NCBI GenBank assembly: GCA_030837965.1
Contig: JAUTXP010000047.1
Span: 62,001 to 126,000, forward strand
Length of the DNA stretch: 64,000 nucleotides
DNA from: Acidimicrobiaceae bacterium
GTDB taxonomy: Bacteria > Actinomycetota > Acidimicrobiia > Acidimicrobiales > JAUTXP01
Reading direction: 5' to 3'
Shown here: piece after piece, positions 17,076-25,831 of the stretch
Layout of the letters: each line of letters begins with the position of its first letter
Numbering within the stretch: position 1 is the stretch's first letter
Notes under the pieces: model-generated
The model's database searches: none
The model's input: the letters and a program-made list of their open reading frames with translations, nothing else
What the model was told of the DNA's origin: nothing
Position numbers and translations under genes: made by a program

Positions 17076-18476
17076 ATGGACTTTCGCAGGGAGTCGGTGG
17101 CCGACCTGGCCGAGTGGGTGCGGACGGGGAAGGTGGCGGCGCGGGAACTGGTGCAGCACGCGCTGGACCGCATCGAGATCCTCGACGAGCAGGTCAACGC
17201 CTTCACCGCGCTGGACCCCGAGGCCGCCCTCACGGCCGCGGCCGCCATCGACGAGCGGGTCGCCCATGGGGACGACGTGGGCGAGTTGGCAGGCATACCG
17301 ATCGCGGTCAAGGACCTGGAGGACGCGGCCGGCTTCGTGACCTCGCATGGCTCGGCCGCGTGGGCCGACGACGCCCCGGCCACGGCCGACTCGCTGTTGG
17401 TCACGCGCCTCAAGGCCGCGGGCTGTGTGGTGGTGGGCAAGACCAACACGCCCGAGCTGGGCTGGAAGGGTGACACCGAGAACGCGGTGTTCGGCGCCAC
17501 CCGCAACCCGTGGAACCTGGCCCACTCGCCGGGCGGCTCGTCGGGAGGGAGCGCGGCGGCCATCGCCGCGGGCATGGTCCCGCTGGCGACCGGCTCGGAT
17601 GGCGGCGGGTCCATCCGCATCCCCTCCGCGCTGTGCGGGCTGTCGGGCATGAAGGCATCGCTGGGGCGGGTGCCGTCTGGCGGGCCGCACCCGCCCGACT
17701 GGATGCACCTGTCGACCAAGGGACCCATGGCCCGCCGACTGGCCGACGTGGCCTTGGCGTTGGACCAGGTCATCGGACCCGACCCGTCGGACCTGCGGTC
17801 GCTGCCCATGCCCGAGCCTTCGTGGATGGGCGCGTTGGAGACCGCGCACGTCCCCATGCGCGTGGCCTGGTCGCCGACGCTCGGATACGCCACCGTCGAC
17901 GCCGAGGTGCGGGAGGTGTGCGAGCGGGGGGTGCGCGTGCTGGCCGACTTGGGCGCCGAGGTCACCGAGGTCGACACCGTGTTCACCGAGGACCCGGTGT
18001 GGGACTGGCTGAAGCTGACCAGCGTGTACTGCCTGCGGGTGCTCGAGCCGTATCGAAACACGCCCGCGTGGGAGCACATCGATCCGGGGTTGCGCCAACA
18101 GGTCGAGATGTTCGGCGGGATCGACGCGGTCGAGCTGGTGAAGGCCGAAGACACCTGCCACCGGTTGAACTGGCGACTGGTGCAGCTCTTTCACGACGTG
18201 CGCATCCTGGTCACGCCCACCACTGCGGCCCCGCCGCCCCTGTCGGGCAGGCCGGGGGTGATCAACGGGGAGGAGGACATGAACTGGGTCCGCTTCACCT
18301 ACCCGTTCAACATGACCCGCTCGCCCGCGGCGACGGTATGCGTGGGCTTCACCGCCGCGGGCCTGCCGGTCGGGCTGCAACTGGTCGGGCCCCAGCACGG
18401 GGACCTGGTGGTGCTGCGGGCCGCGGCGGCCCTGGAGGCCGCATTGGCCCTGGACCCCGTCGCCCCCCTCGGCTGA
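17076..18476 (+). CDS. Amidase signature family hydrolase
   Basis: The 466-residue enzyme has the complete Ser-cisSer-Lys triad of the amidase signature family. Lys79 lies in IAVKDLED, cis-Ser155 in GGSSGGS (153-159) and nucleophile Ser179 in GSDGGGSIRIPS. The family hydrolyses carboxylic amides, from GatA-type glutaminase to aryl acylamidases. The absence of a gatB/gatC neighbour and the C-terminal sequence (FTYPFNMTRSPAATVCVGFT) point to a catabolic amidase rather than GatA. Substrate unknown. The length is standard and it is probably cytosolic. The next gene follows after a family A palindrome. Confidence 0.92.
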   Translation: MDFRRESVADLAEWVRTGKVAARELVQHALDRIEILDEQVNAFTALDPEAALTAAAAIDERVAHGDDVGELAGIPIAVKDLEDAAGFVTSHGSAAWADDAPATADSLLVTRLKAAGCVVVGKTNTPELGWKGDTENAVFGATRNPWNLAHSPGGSSGGSAAAIAAGMVPLATGSDGGGSIRIPSALCGLSGMKASLGRVPSGGPHPPDWMHLSTKGPMARRLADVALALDQVIGPDPSDLRSLPMPEPSWMGALETAHVPMRVAWSPTLGYATVDAEVREVCERGVRVLADLGAEVTEVDTVFTEDPVWDWLKLTSVYCLRVLEPYRNTPAWEHIDPGLRQQVEMFGGIDAVELVKAEDTCHRLNWRLVQLFHDVRILVTPTTAAPPPLSGRPGVINGEEDMNWVRFTYPFNMTRSPAATVCVGFTAAGLPVGLQLVGPQHGDLVVLRAAAALEAALALDPVAPLG

Positions 18477-18482
18477 CCCCCC

Positions 18483-18517
18483 ATCTTTTCCACAGCAACA
18501 GGTGCTGTGGAAAAGAT
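18483..18517. repeat. Family A palindrome, copy 2
   Basis: Fifteen-bp perfect arms (18483-18497, 18503-18517) surround the loop ACAGG. It starts 7 bp after the amidase stop and 34 bp before the next gene on the same strand. Confidence 0.9.
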
Positions 18518-18550
18518 TCCGGAGGTGGGGGAGGTGGGTATGCACCGTCC

Positions 18551-20833
18551 GTGCGGAAACTCCTGTTTGTCGCGTCCCTGCTCGCTCTCGGCCTGATGGC
18601 GGGCGTGGCGCCGGGCCCGTCGACGGCTGCGTCGACCGTGACCTTCGGCGTGCCCCGCGTGGTCGACCCGATCCACACCTACGGCGAGCCCAACATCAAG
18701 GTGGCGCCCAACGGCGACGTGCACGTGTCCGGCCCCCAGGGCACGGGCGTGCAGCGCTCGATCTGGAACGTGTCGGTGGACGGGGGCGACTCGTGGCGAC
18801 TGGTCCAGGCCATCCCCTTCGCCGACTCGTCGCCCCTCGTCCCGAACAAGGTCGACCTGGGCCCCGGCGGCGGCGACACCGAGATCGCCATCACCCGTTC
18901 GGGCCGGGTGTTCTTCAACGACCTCTGGGCATTGACGTGCTTCACCGCGGCCGTCACGGACGACCGGGGCAAGACCATCCAGTCCCAGCCCGCGGGCTGC
19001 TCGCACCCGCCCGCCGACCGGGAGTGGATGGGCATCCTCGACCCCGCGCCCGAGGACGCCTCCACGGCCCCGTACTACCTGGCCCACAAGAACGACCCGG
19101 GCGGGTACCAGCCGCTCAACTACGACGTCTACGACGACTTCCAGGGCGATCAGGCCGACATGACCACCGACGGCCTCGTCTACATGAACGCGGGGCACTA
19201 CGCCGATGACGCAGGGCATTCCCTGGTCAACGGCAACGTGGTCGTCGACCAGAAGACGGGCGCGCTGATCGGGCTGGTCGGCCAGAGCGGGTCGGACAAC
19301 ACGCACTTCGGACTGGCCGTCGCCCTCGGCACCCCTGCGGCGGACGGGACCCAGACGTTCACCTACAAGACGATCAGCAACACCCTCCCCGGCGACCCGC
19401 AGACGCTGTTCCCTGTGCTGGCCCAGGACAAGGCCCGCAACCTGTATGTCACGTGGGCCACCGACTGCGGCAACACCAATGCGGCCATCCCTGACCCGTG
19501 CTTCCGCATCTACTACTCGTACGCGTCGGCGGCCGACGGATGGACCACGTGGTCGGCGCCCAAGCGGATCGACACCGCGCCCGTGCAGTCGTCCGTCATG
19601 CCGTGGATCGCGGCGGGCGCGGACGGCATCGTCGACATCGTGTGGTACGGCACCGACTTCACCGACAAGGGCAGGCGCATCCACCCGAGCGAGCAGCGCA
19701 ACCAGAGCTGGGACGTCTACATGGCCCAGATCACCAACGCCGACACCGCGTCGCCCGCCATCGCCCAGACCAAGGTGACGCCCCATCCCATGCACTACAA
19801 CGACATCTGCCTGCTGGGCACGGGCTGCATCACCCAGGTGGGCGACCGCAACCTGGCCGACTTCTTCCAGGTCACCATCGACAACGACGGTCGGGCCCGC
19901 ATCGTGTACGCCGACACGTCGAACGGGCTCATCCAGCCCAACTTCCCTGAACAGATCGACCACTCGGGCGCGGCGCTGGTCACGGTGGCTACCCAGGACA
20001 CCGGGATCAATGCGTGGACCGGGCAGCCGCTGACCACCGAGGAAAAGGCTGCTCCCCTCGACGGCGTGACCGACCCCGTGGGCGACGCCCTCATGAAGCC
20101 GTTGGGCGGGGCGACCAAGCTGCCCGGGCTGGACATGAAGAACGTGGCGCTGTCGCTGGTGGGCGACACCCTGCACGTCAAGATCACGACCGAGGGCGAC
20201 TCCATCGGCGACGCGGCCAAGGCGGCCAACGCGTTGTTCGGCCAGTTGCTGGTGCGCTGGCAGATGGGCGACAAGCTCTACTACGCAGGCGTGCAGCAGA
20301 GCGCGGCGGGCGGGGCGTTGACGTGGTACGCGGGGCCGAGCGGCACGGTGGACCTGTGCTCGGTGAGCGCGTGCGACCCGCACTACATCACCTATCCGGC
20401 CCCGCCCGCGGGCGGCACCGCGGTGACGGGGACGACGGCGGCCACGCACTCGACGGTGTACGACATCGCCGTGCCCGCGGCCGCGGTCGGCGGGTTGAAG
20501 TCGGACTCGCTCCTGGAAGAGGTGATGGGCTTTTCGACGGTGTCGGCCACGCCCGCCGAGTTGCCGCTGACCAACCCCCAGGCCGACGCCGACATCGTCC
20601 CCTTGCAGGTCGAGGGGACGCGCACGTTCAACTACACCGCAGCGTCGACGGGGACGTTCACGCCCGCGCCTTCGCCGGGCGGGGGGACGACGGCCGGGTC
20701 GGCCGGCGGTGGCAGCGCCCAGTTGCCCGCCACCGGCGCCGACGCCACGTGGTGGCTCTCAGGCGGCGGGCTGCTGCTGGCCCTGGCCCTGGTGACCCGC
20801 ACCCGCCCCCGCCGGCCCCTCCGCACCCGCTAG
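18551..20833 (+). CDS. LPXTG-anchored sialidase-like beta-propeller surface protein
   Basis: From GTG 18551, preceded by a GGAGGTGGGGGAGG tract, the protein is 760 residues. It has a signal peptide (RKLLFVASLLALGLMAGVA) with cleavage after about residue 25. Residues 30-480 have BNR/Asp-box-like repeats (VSVDGGDSWRL, DDRGKTIQSQPA, ADGWTTWSAP), typical of six-bladed sialidase-like propellers. A second beta-rich domain (about 500-690) follows. The C-terminus is a cell-wall sorting signal: LPATG (725-729), a hydrophobic stretch and an arginine-rich tail. Sortase would attach it to the wall. The catalytic residues of true sialidases could not be confirmed, so a hydrolase role is open. Confidence 0.82.
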   Translation: MRKLLFVASLLALGLMAGVAPGPSTAASTVTFGVPRVVDPIHTYGEPNIKVAPNGDVHVSGPQGTGVQRSIWNVSVDGGDSWRLVQAIPFADSSPLVPNKVDLGPGGGDTEIAITRSGRVFFNDLWALTCFTAAVTDDRGKTIQSQPAGCSHPPADREWMGILDPAPEDASTAPYYLAHKNDPGGYQPLNYDVYDDFQGDQADMTTDGLVYMNAGHYADDAGHSLVNGNVVVDQKTGALIGLVGQSGSDNTHFGLAVALGTPAADGTQTFTYKTISNTLPGDPQTLFPVLAQDKARNLYVTWATDCGNTNAAIPDPCFRIYYSYASAADGWTTWSAPKRIDTAPVQSSVMPWIAAGADGIVDIVWYGTDFTDKGRRIHPSEQRNQSWDVYMAQITNADTASPAIAQTKVTPHPMHYNDICLLGTGCITQVGDRNLADFFQVTIDNDGRARIVYADTSNGLIQPNFPEQIDHSGAALVTVATQDTGINAWTGQPLTTEEKAAPLDGVTDPVGDALMKPLGGATKLPGLDMKNVALSLVGDTLHVKITTEGDSIGDAAKAANALFGQLLVRWQMGDKLYYAGVQQSAAGGALTWYAGPSGTVDLCSVSACDPHYITYPAPPAGGTAVTGTTAATHSTVYDIAVPAAAVGGLKSDSLLEEVMGFSTVSATPAELPLTNPQADADIVPLQVEGTRTFNYTAASTGTFTPAPSPGGGTTAGSAGGGSAQLPATGADATWWLSGGGLLLALALVTRTRPRRPLRTR

Positions 20834-20858
20834 CCACTCACCCCTAACCCCCCCACGA

Positions 20859-20901
20859 CTGGAGGACATGGCCTGCGGAAACCGCAGTCCATGTCCTCCA
20901 G
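20859..20901. repeat. Family B palindrome, copy 2
   Basis: Twenty-bp arms (20859-20878, 20882-20901) with one mismatch flank an AAA loop, the strongest family B hairpin here. It lies between the convergent LPXTG-protein and glycosyltransferase genes and probably acts as a two-way terminator. Confidence 0.88.
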
Positions 20902-20927
20902 AAAACCGGCGGGGGGTGGGGCGGGGG

Positions 20928-21950
20928 TCAGGTGCGGGCGGCGAGGATGTCCTCGAACAGGGCGATGTGCTCGGCGACCATGCGCTGGGTCGAGAAGTAC
21001 CCCTCCACCGACGCCCGGCACGCGGCCCGGTCGATCGAGTCGATCCGTTGGATGGCCTCCACCATCTCGGCCACGTCGTTGCACAAGAACCCGGTCTCGC
21101 CGTGGGCCACCACCTCGGGCGCGGCCCCCTCGGGAAACGCGAGCACCGGCGTCCCGCAGGCCATGGCCTCGATCATCACCATGCCGAACGGCTCGTTCCA
21201 CCGGATCGGGAACAGCAGGCCCCGGGCCCCGGCCAACAGCTCCAGCTTCTTCTCGTGCGGCACCTCGCCCAGATACACCAGGTCGTCGTTGAGGTACGGC
21301 TGCACGGCGTGCTCGAAGTAGTCGTACTCCAGCGACTCGCGCATCTTGGCCGCCATGATCAGCGGGACCCCCGCCTTGTAGGCCGCCTCCATGGCCCGGT
21401 GCGCGCCCTTGTCCGGCGACATCCGGCCCAGGAACATGAAGTAGCCGCCGTCGCCCGACCCGTACGGGAACTCGACCGCGTCCACCCCGTGGTGAATGAC
21501 GCGGGCCACCTGCACCTGCGGGGCCGGTCGACGCTGCGCCTCCGAGATGGCGATCACCGGCACCCGCTCGTGGATTCGCTCGTAGACCTGGGCCAGCTCG
21601 CCGTCCAAGGCGCCGTGCACGGTCGTGACCACGGGCCGGTCGGGGAAGCGCTCGCAGTAGAACGGCCCGAACACCGTGTGGTCGTGAATGATGTCGACGT
21701 CGCTGAGGGCGTCGTAGCCCGCGGTGACATGGATGATCTCGGGGACGGCGAAGCCGATCCGCCAGCCCTGGGCCACGGGCAGGATGTGGCGCTTCTCCAC
21801 CGCGCACGTCGAGTCGCCCGTGGTGAACAGCACCACCTCGTGACCCGCGGCTTGGAACCCGGTGGCCAGCCGGTCGACCACCAACTCGATCCCGCCGTAC
21901 AGGCGCGGCGGCACCGGCGTCCACGGCGGGGCGAGCAGGCCGATGCGCAT
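20928..21950 (-). CDS. GT4-family glycosyltransferase
   Basis: The 340-residue GT-B enzyme has the N-terminal acceptor half beginning MRIGLLAPPWTPVPPRLYGG with IIHDHTVFGPFYCERF. The donor half has YFMFLGRMSPDKG, and FPIRWNEPFGMVMIEAMACG contains the EX7E-type donor-sugar motif of family GT4. Such enzymes transfer sugars with retention of configuration from nucleotide-sugars, often onto polysaccharides or glycolipids at the inner membrane face. It appears to stand alone between convergent neighbours. Donor and acceptor are unknown. Confidence 0.9.
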   Translation of the reverse strand: MRIGLLAPPWTPVPPRLYGGIELVVDRLATGFQAAGHEVVLFTTGDSTCAVEKRHILPVAQGWRIGFAVPEIIHVTAGYDALSDVDIIHDHTVFGPFYCERFPDRPVVTTVHGALDGELAQVYERIHERVPVIAISEAQRRPAPQVQVARVIHHGVDAVEFPYGSGDGGYFMFLGRMSPDKGAHRAMEAAYKAGVPLIMAAKMRESLEYDYFEHAVQPYLNDDLVYLGEVPHEKKLELLAGARGLLFPIRWNEPFGMVMIEAMACGTPVLAFPEGAAPEVVAHGETGFLCNDVAEMVEAIQRIDSIDRAACRASVEGYFSTQRMVAEHIALFEDILAART

Positions 21951-21976
21951 GCCCGCGATTCAAGCAGGGGCGGCGG

Positions 21977-22525
21977 TCAGGCCCGGTACAGCGCCCGATC
22001 GATGCGATCGAGCACGGTCTTTCGGGCCGCGTGGGCGGCCTCGTACTCCCGCACGGTCTGAAGCTGCGACTCGCTCAGCGCCCCCGACGTCACCAGCTTG
22101 CCGACCTGCTCTGCGCTCATCTCGTCGTACCCGGCAAGAGGCGCACCATCCGCGGCCCCCACACCCGAACCCGAGCCGTTGCCGTTGACCCCGGCCGCGG
22201 CCGCGGCCTTCATGGCCGCACCTGCCGGCGACATGGTCGGCAGTTGGTCGACGGGCACATACATGACCACCGCCGCGGTCGTGGGGTCGAGGCCCTGCGG
22301 CGCGCCGATCGGCCCGCCGACGCCGCCAGCCCCGACGCCGCCAGCGCCGGGCGCAGCGCCGACCAGCCCGGTGCGACGGGCGATGCTGTAGGCCACGGCC
22401 AGCACCGCGCCCGCGGCCACGGTGCAGACCAGGCACAGCATGAGCAGCAGCACGCTCGACTTGGCGATCCCCGCGACGAGCAGGGCGAGGGCCAAGGCCA
22501 GCAGCCCGAGGGCGGTGAAGATCAC
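21977..22525 (-). CDS. Small membrane protein of unknown function
   Basis: The 182-residue protein is not a family I recognise. Two membrane helices (about 3-20 and 24-48) are followed by a Gly/Ala-rich linker (about 55-125) and a charged helical C-terminus (AEQVGKLVTSGALSESQLQT, about 135-180) that resembles short oligomerisation (SHOCT-like) tails. It starts at GTG 22525, 9 nt after an AGGAAAGGAAG ribosome site. It is the last gene behind the system 2 transporter, 54 bp after the binding-protein gene, so it is probably co-transcribed and may be an accessory subunit; this is inference. Confidence 0.6.
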   Translation of the reverse strand: MIFTALGLLALALALLVAGIAKSSVLLLMLCLVCTVAAGAVLAVAYSIARRTGLVGAAPGAGGVGAGGVGGPIGAPQGLDPTTAAVVMYVPVDQLPTMSPAGAAMKAAAAAGVNGNGSGSGVGAADGAPLAGYDEMSAEQVGKLVTSGALSESQLQTVREYEAAHAARKTVLDRIDRALYRA

Positions 22526-22536
22526 GGTGCTTCCTT

Positions 22537-22560
22537 TCCTAGAACAGTTCCTAGAACAGC
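22537..22560. repeat. 12-bp perfect tandem duplication
   Basis: TTCCTAGAACAG occurs twice head to tail (22537-22548, 22549-22560) in the short gap between the binding-protein gene and the small membrane-protein gene. It overlaps the ribosome-site region of the latter. Confidence 0.8.
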
Positions 22561-22579
22561 GTTGCGTGAGACGGGCGCC

Positions 22580-24100
22580 TCAGAGACAGACCTTGTTGGA
22601 GTCGAACACCCACTTGTCGCCCCGCACCACCACCGGGTAGCCGCACGTCCACGGCACCCGCGGCAGGTCGGTCCGCCACGTGATGGTGTTGCCGAATCCG
22701 GTCTCGAACGGCCCGAAACTCTCCGCCGCCTTCACCAGGTTGTCCCGGGTCAGCGCGTTCTGGATGCCCTTCTGCTTCACCATCGAATAGAAGACGTAGC
22801 CCGCGTGGTAGTAGTTGATGGCGATGAAGCCCGTCGTGTCCACGTTGGGCGCGTACTTGGCCATGTTCTGCCGGTAGGTCTTCATCTGCTCGGTCTGCGA
22901 CGTGCGGGGGTCGTTGAACACGGTCCCGATCGACAGCATGCCTTCGCACAGCGGCTTGCAGTTGTCCACTTCGAGCTGGAGGTTGGAACCGCCGCTCCAC
23001 CCCTTGAGCCACGGCGTGTTGGCCGATCCCGGTGCCACCGAGTACTGCCGGGCGGCGCGCAGGCAGGCCAGCAGCACGGCACTGGCCGTGGGCATGACGA
23101 GGTACTCGGGCTTGCCCGCCGTCGCTCGGGAGAACTGCGTGGAGCACTCGCTCGCGGTCGACGCGATCTCGACGTACTCCACCTGTTTCACGCCGTAGGC
23201 CTCGGCCGCCTTCTTCCACGACTCCTTCACCGGCGTGGTGTCCACGGACGGCAGCACGTCTTGGATCACCGCGAACGACTTGATGCCGAAGCGCTCCTTG
23301 GCCGTCTTGATGCGGATCGGGTTCCGGGTCTGCTCGGACGGCGCGGTGGCGAAGATGTAGCGGTTCGTATACGACTTGGGCGACAGGCCGATGTCGCCGA
23401 TCATCGGGAAGTGGGCTTCGTCCAGGTAGCGGGCGGCCGACTCGGGCGACGTGATGCCGCCCAGGTAGAGGACGTGGTCCACTTCGTTGAGGCGCTGGAC
23501 GTACTGCAGCGTCTTGGCCGGGTCGAGGTTGTCGTCGTACCAGATCAGCTTGGCCTTGCGCAGTTGCTCCTTGGGCGCGATCACCGAGTTGAAGTAGGCG
23601 ATCCACGCCAGGCCGCCCTTGATGCCCTGGTCTCCGTAGACGGCCAGCGGCCCGGACAGCACGGTGGTGCCGCCCACCAGGAAGTGGTCGCAGAACACGC
23701 CGAACTTGGGGCTGTAGTCAGGGCAGTCGGTGCCGTTGTGGGGCAGAAGGCGCTTGTCGGTCACGGCCTTCGTGCCGGTGGCCGTGGGGGAGGCCGAGGC
23801 GCTGGCTCCGCCTCCACCGCCGCCGGCGCCGCCCGACGTGGCGCCTGAGCCGCCCGACGCGGAGGGTCCCGTGGCCCCGGCCACGCCCTCCGGCCCGGCC
23901 AAGGCCGAGTCGTCCGAAGACGTGGCGCCCGTGTCGCCGGCCTGGTCCCCACTCGCCGACGGGCCAGAACCGTCGCCCGCGGCCACGGTCGATCGGTTGT
24001 CGGCCCGCACGATGGAGATGGCGCTCAGCGTCGTGACGAGCATGGCCGCGCAGAACACGGCCAGCGCCTTGCGCATCACGGCCATCGTGATCTCGTTCAT
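22580..24100 (-). CDS. Branched-chain amino-acid type ABC substrate-binding protein (system 2)
   Basis: The 506-residue protein has an N-terminal hydrophobic segment (about 9-31, MRKALAVFCAAMLVTTLSAI) and a long Ser/Gly/Ala low-complexity linker (about 35-108). The Peripla_BP_6 domain follows with GPLAVYGDQGIKGGLAWIAY and DPAKTLQYVQRLNEVDHVLY. The signal or anchor lacks a lipobox cysteine. Four or more cysteines in the mature part may form disulfides. The start has a GAGGTGAGG ribosome site. It is downstream of livHM, livG and livF on the same strand, in the reverse of the gene order of systems 1 and 3. Ligand unknown. Confidence 0.88.
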   Translation of the reverse strand: MNEITMAVMRKALAVFCAAMLVTTLSAISIVRADNRSTVAAGDGSGPSASGDQAGDTGATSSDDSALAGPEGVAGATGPSASGGSGATSGGAGGGGGGASASASPTATGTKAVTDKRLLPHNGTDCPDYSPKFGVFCDHFLVGGTTVLSGPLAVYGDQGIKGGLAWIAYFNSVIAPKEQLRKAKLIWYDDNLDPAKTLQYVQRLNEVDHVLYLGGITSPESAARYLDEAHFPMIGDIGLSPKSYTNRYIFATAPSEQTRNPIRIKTAKERFGIKSFAVIQDVLPSVDTTPVKESWKKAAEAYGVKQVEYVEIASTASECSTQFSRATAGKPEYLVMPTASAVLLACLRAARQYSVAPGSANTPWLKGWSGGSNLQLEVDNCKPLCEGMLSIGTVFNDPRTSQTEQMKTYRQNMAKYAPNVDTTGFIAINYYHAGYVFYSMVKQKGIQNALTRDNLVKAAESFGPFETGFGNTITWRTDLPRVPWTCGYPVVVRGDKWVFDSNKVCL

Positions 24101-24140
24101 TGCCTCACCTCTCAGTAACCACTCAAGTCAAGAACACAGC

Positions 24141-24884
24141 TCAGTGGGCCGCGGCCAGGAAGACCGACCGCAGCAGGTCGTCGCGCTCCAACAACTCCTT
24201 GGACGACCCGTCGAAGCGGATCTGTCCCTTCTCGATGAAATAGGCGTGGTCGGTGATGGACAGGGCCAGGTTGGCCGACTGCTCCACCAGGATCATCGAA
24301 ACCCCGCTGGCATTGATGTCGCGCACGATCTGCACGAGCTGTTGCACGATGAGCGGGGCCAAGCCCAACGACAGCTCGTCGATCATCATCATCTTGGGTT
24401 GCAGCATCAGCGCCCGGCCGATGGCCAGCATCTGGGCCTCGCCGCCCGACATCAGACCCGCGAGCTGGCGGCGCCGCTCCGACAGCCGAGGGAAGGTCTC
24501 GTAGACCCGCTCGTAACCGGCCTTCACCGCCTTTTTGTCCTTGCGGATGGGATAGGCGCCCATGCGCAGGTTCTCCTCGACCGTGAGGTTGGGGAGCAGG
24601 CCCCGCCCACCTGGAACCTGGGTGATGCCGAGCTGCACGGTCTCCTCGGTGGTGATGCCGGCCACGTCCCTGCCGTCGAAGGAGATGACGCCGCTGTCGG
24701 GCCGCAGGAGCCCGGAGATGCAGCGCAGGATCGTCGACTTGCCCGCCCCATTGGTGCCGAGCAGGGCGACGATCTCACCCCGGGCGACGGTGAAGTCGAT
24801 GCTCCGCAGCACCTCCACCGCGCCGTACGAGGCCCGCAGGCCCCGGATGTCAAGAAGGAGGTCGTCGCGCTCGCTCGCCGTCAC
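24141..24884 (-). CDS. livF: LivF-like ABC ATPase (system 2)
   Basis: The 247-residue single ABC domain has Walker A GTNGAGKS, ITQVPGGRGLLPNLTVEENL, the MSGGEAQM signature and Walker B MMIDELSLGLAP, all typical of LivF. The start is GTG 24884, whose GTGA overlaps the livG stop, with a GAGGAGGT ribosome site inside livG. Unlike systems 1 and 3 the two ATPases here are separate proteins that must form a heterodimer. The gene symbol is by family; the substrate may not be leucine. Confidence 0.92.
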   Translation of the reverse strand: MTASERDDLLLDIRGLRASYGAVEVLRSIDFTVARGEIVALLGTNGAGKSTILRCISGLLRPDSGVISFDGRDVAGITTEETVQLGITQVPGGRGLLPNLTVEENLRMGAYPIRKDKKAVKAGYERVYETFPRLSERRRQLAGLMSGGEAQMLAIGRALMLQPKMMMIDELSLGLAPLIVQQLVQIVRDINASGVSMILVEQSANLALSITDHAYFIEKGQIRFDGSSKELLERDDLLRSVFLAAAH

Positions 24885-25831
24885 GCGACGACCTCCTCGA
24901 GGTCGACCCGGCCGCCGAGATAGGCCTCGACCACCTCGGCGTTGTCCTGGATCTGCTCCGGCGCGCCCTCGGCCAGCACGTGGCCCGCGGCCAAGGCGAC
25001 GATGCGATCGGAGATGCCCATGATCAAGGGCATGTCGTGCTCGATGAGCAAGAAGGTCGCGCCCAGTTCCTCGCGCAGCTCGAGCAAGAGCGGGCCCAAG
25101 GCCTCGGTCTCGCGCTGGGCGATGCCGGACGACGGCTCGTCCAACAGCACCAGCTCGGGCTCCATGGCCAGCATGGTGGCCAGCTCGGTGAGGCGCAGGG
25201 TGCCGTACGACAGCTCCGAGCACATCTTCGGCGCGTAGTCGCCAAGCCCGAGCCGGTCGATGATGTCGCGGGCTCTGCGGTCGACCTCGAGCTCGGCCTT
25301 GATCGACCCGGCCGTGCCCAGCATTCCGGTGACCAGGCCCTTGACCGCGCCGCCGCTGATGCGGCGATGACACGCCGTCTTCACCGCGTCGAGCACGGTC
25401 TCGTTCTGGAAGAGCCGGGCCGTCTGAAAGGTGCGGCCCAGTCCCAGCCAAGCCCGTCGATACGGGCGCTCGTCGACCAGGTCGACGCCTTTGAAGTAGA
25501 TGTGGCCCGCATTGGGCTGGTGGAAGCCGCTGATGACGTCGAACAGGGTCGTCTTGCCTGCGCCGTTGGGCCCGATGAGCCCGACGATCTCGCCCTTCTG
25601 CACGTGGAAGTGCACGTCGTCGAGGACTTGCAGCCCGCCGAAGCGCAGGGACACCGCTGCCACCTCGAAGTACGGGCGTTCGGGTCGGGCTGCGTTGGCC
25701 TCGACAGGCACGCGGGCTGCCGTCGGCGCGGGCTCGCCGGCGTCAGCGCTGCTGTTGCCGTCGTCGCTTGCGTCGGTCGTCGGTGCCTTGAGCGGCGCGT
25801 CCCTGCGACGGCTTCTGCGCTCGTTAGGCAT
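24881..25831 (-). CDS. livG: LivG-like ABC ATPase (system 2)
   Basis: The 316-residue protein from ATG 25831 has a basic and Ala-rich N-terminal extension of about 55 residues before the ABC domain. It has Walker A GPNGAGKT, LGLGRTFQTARLFQNETVLD, a variant signature LSYGTLR and Walker B LLDEPSSGIAQRE. The H-loop is in LLIEHDMPLIMGISDRI. The start overlaps the end of livHM by 8 nt. The N-terminal extension is similar in character to that of the fused ATPase of system 1. Confidence 0.92.
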   Translation of the reverse strand: MPNERRSRRRDAPLKAPTTDASDDGNSSADAGEPAPTAARVPVEANAARPERPYFEVAAVSLRFGGLQVLDDVHFHVQKGEIVGLIGPNGAGKTTLFDVISGFHQPNAGHIYFKGVDLVDERPYRRAWLGLGRTFQTARLFQNETVLDAVKTACHRRISGGAVKGLVTGMLGTAGSIKAELEVDRRARDIIDRLGLGDYAPKMCSELSYGTLRLTELATMLAMEPELVLLDEPSSGIAQRETEALGPLLLELREELGATFLLIEHDMPLIMGISDRIVALAAGHVLAEGAPEQIQDNAEVVEAYLGGRVDLEEVVA

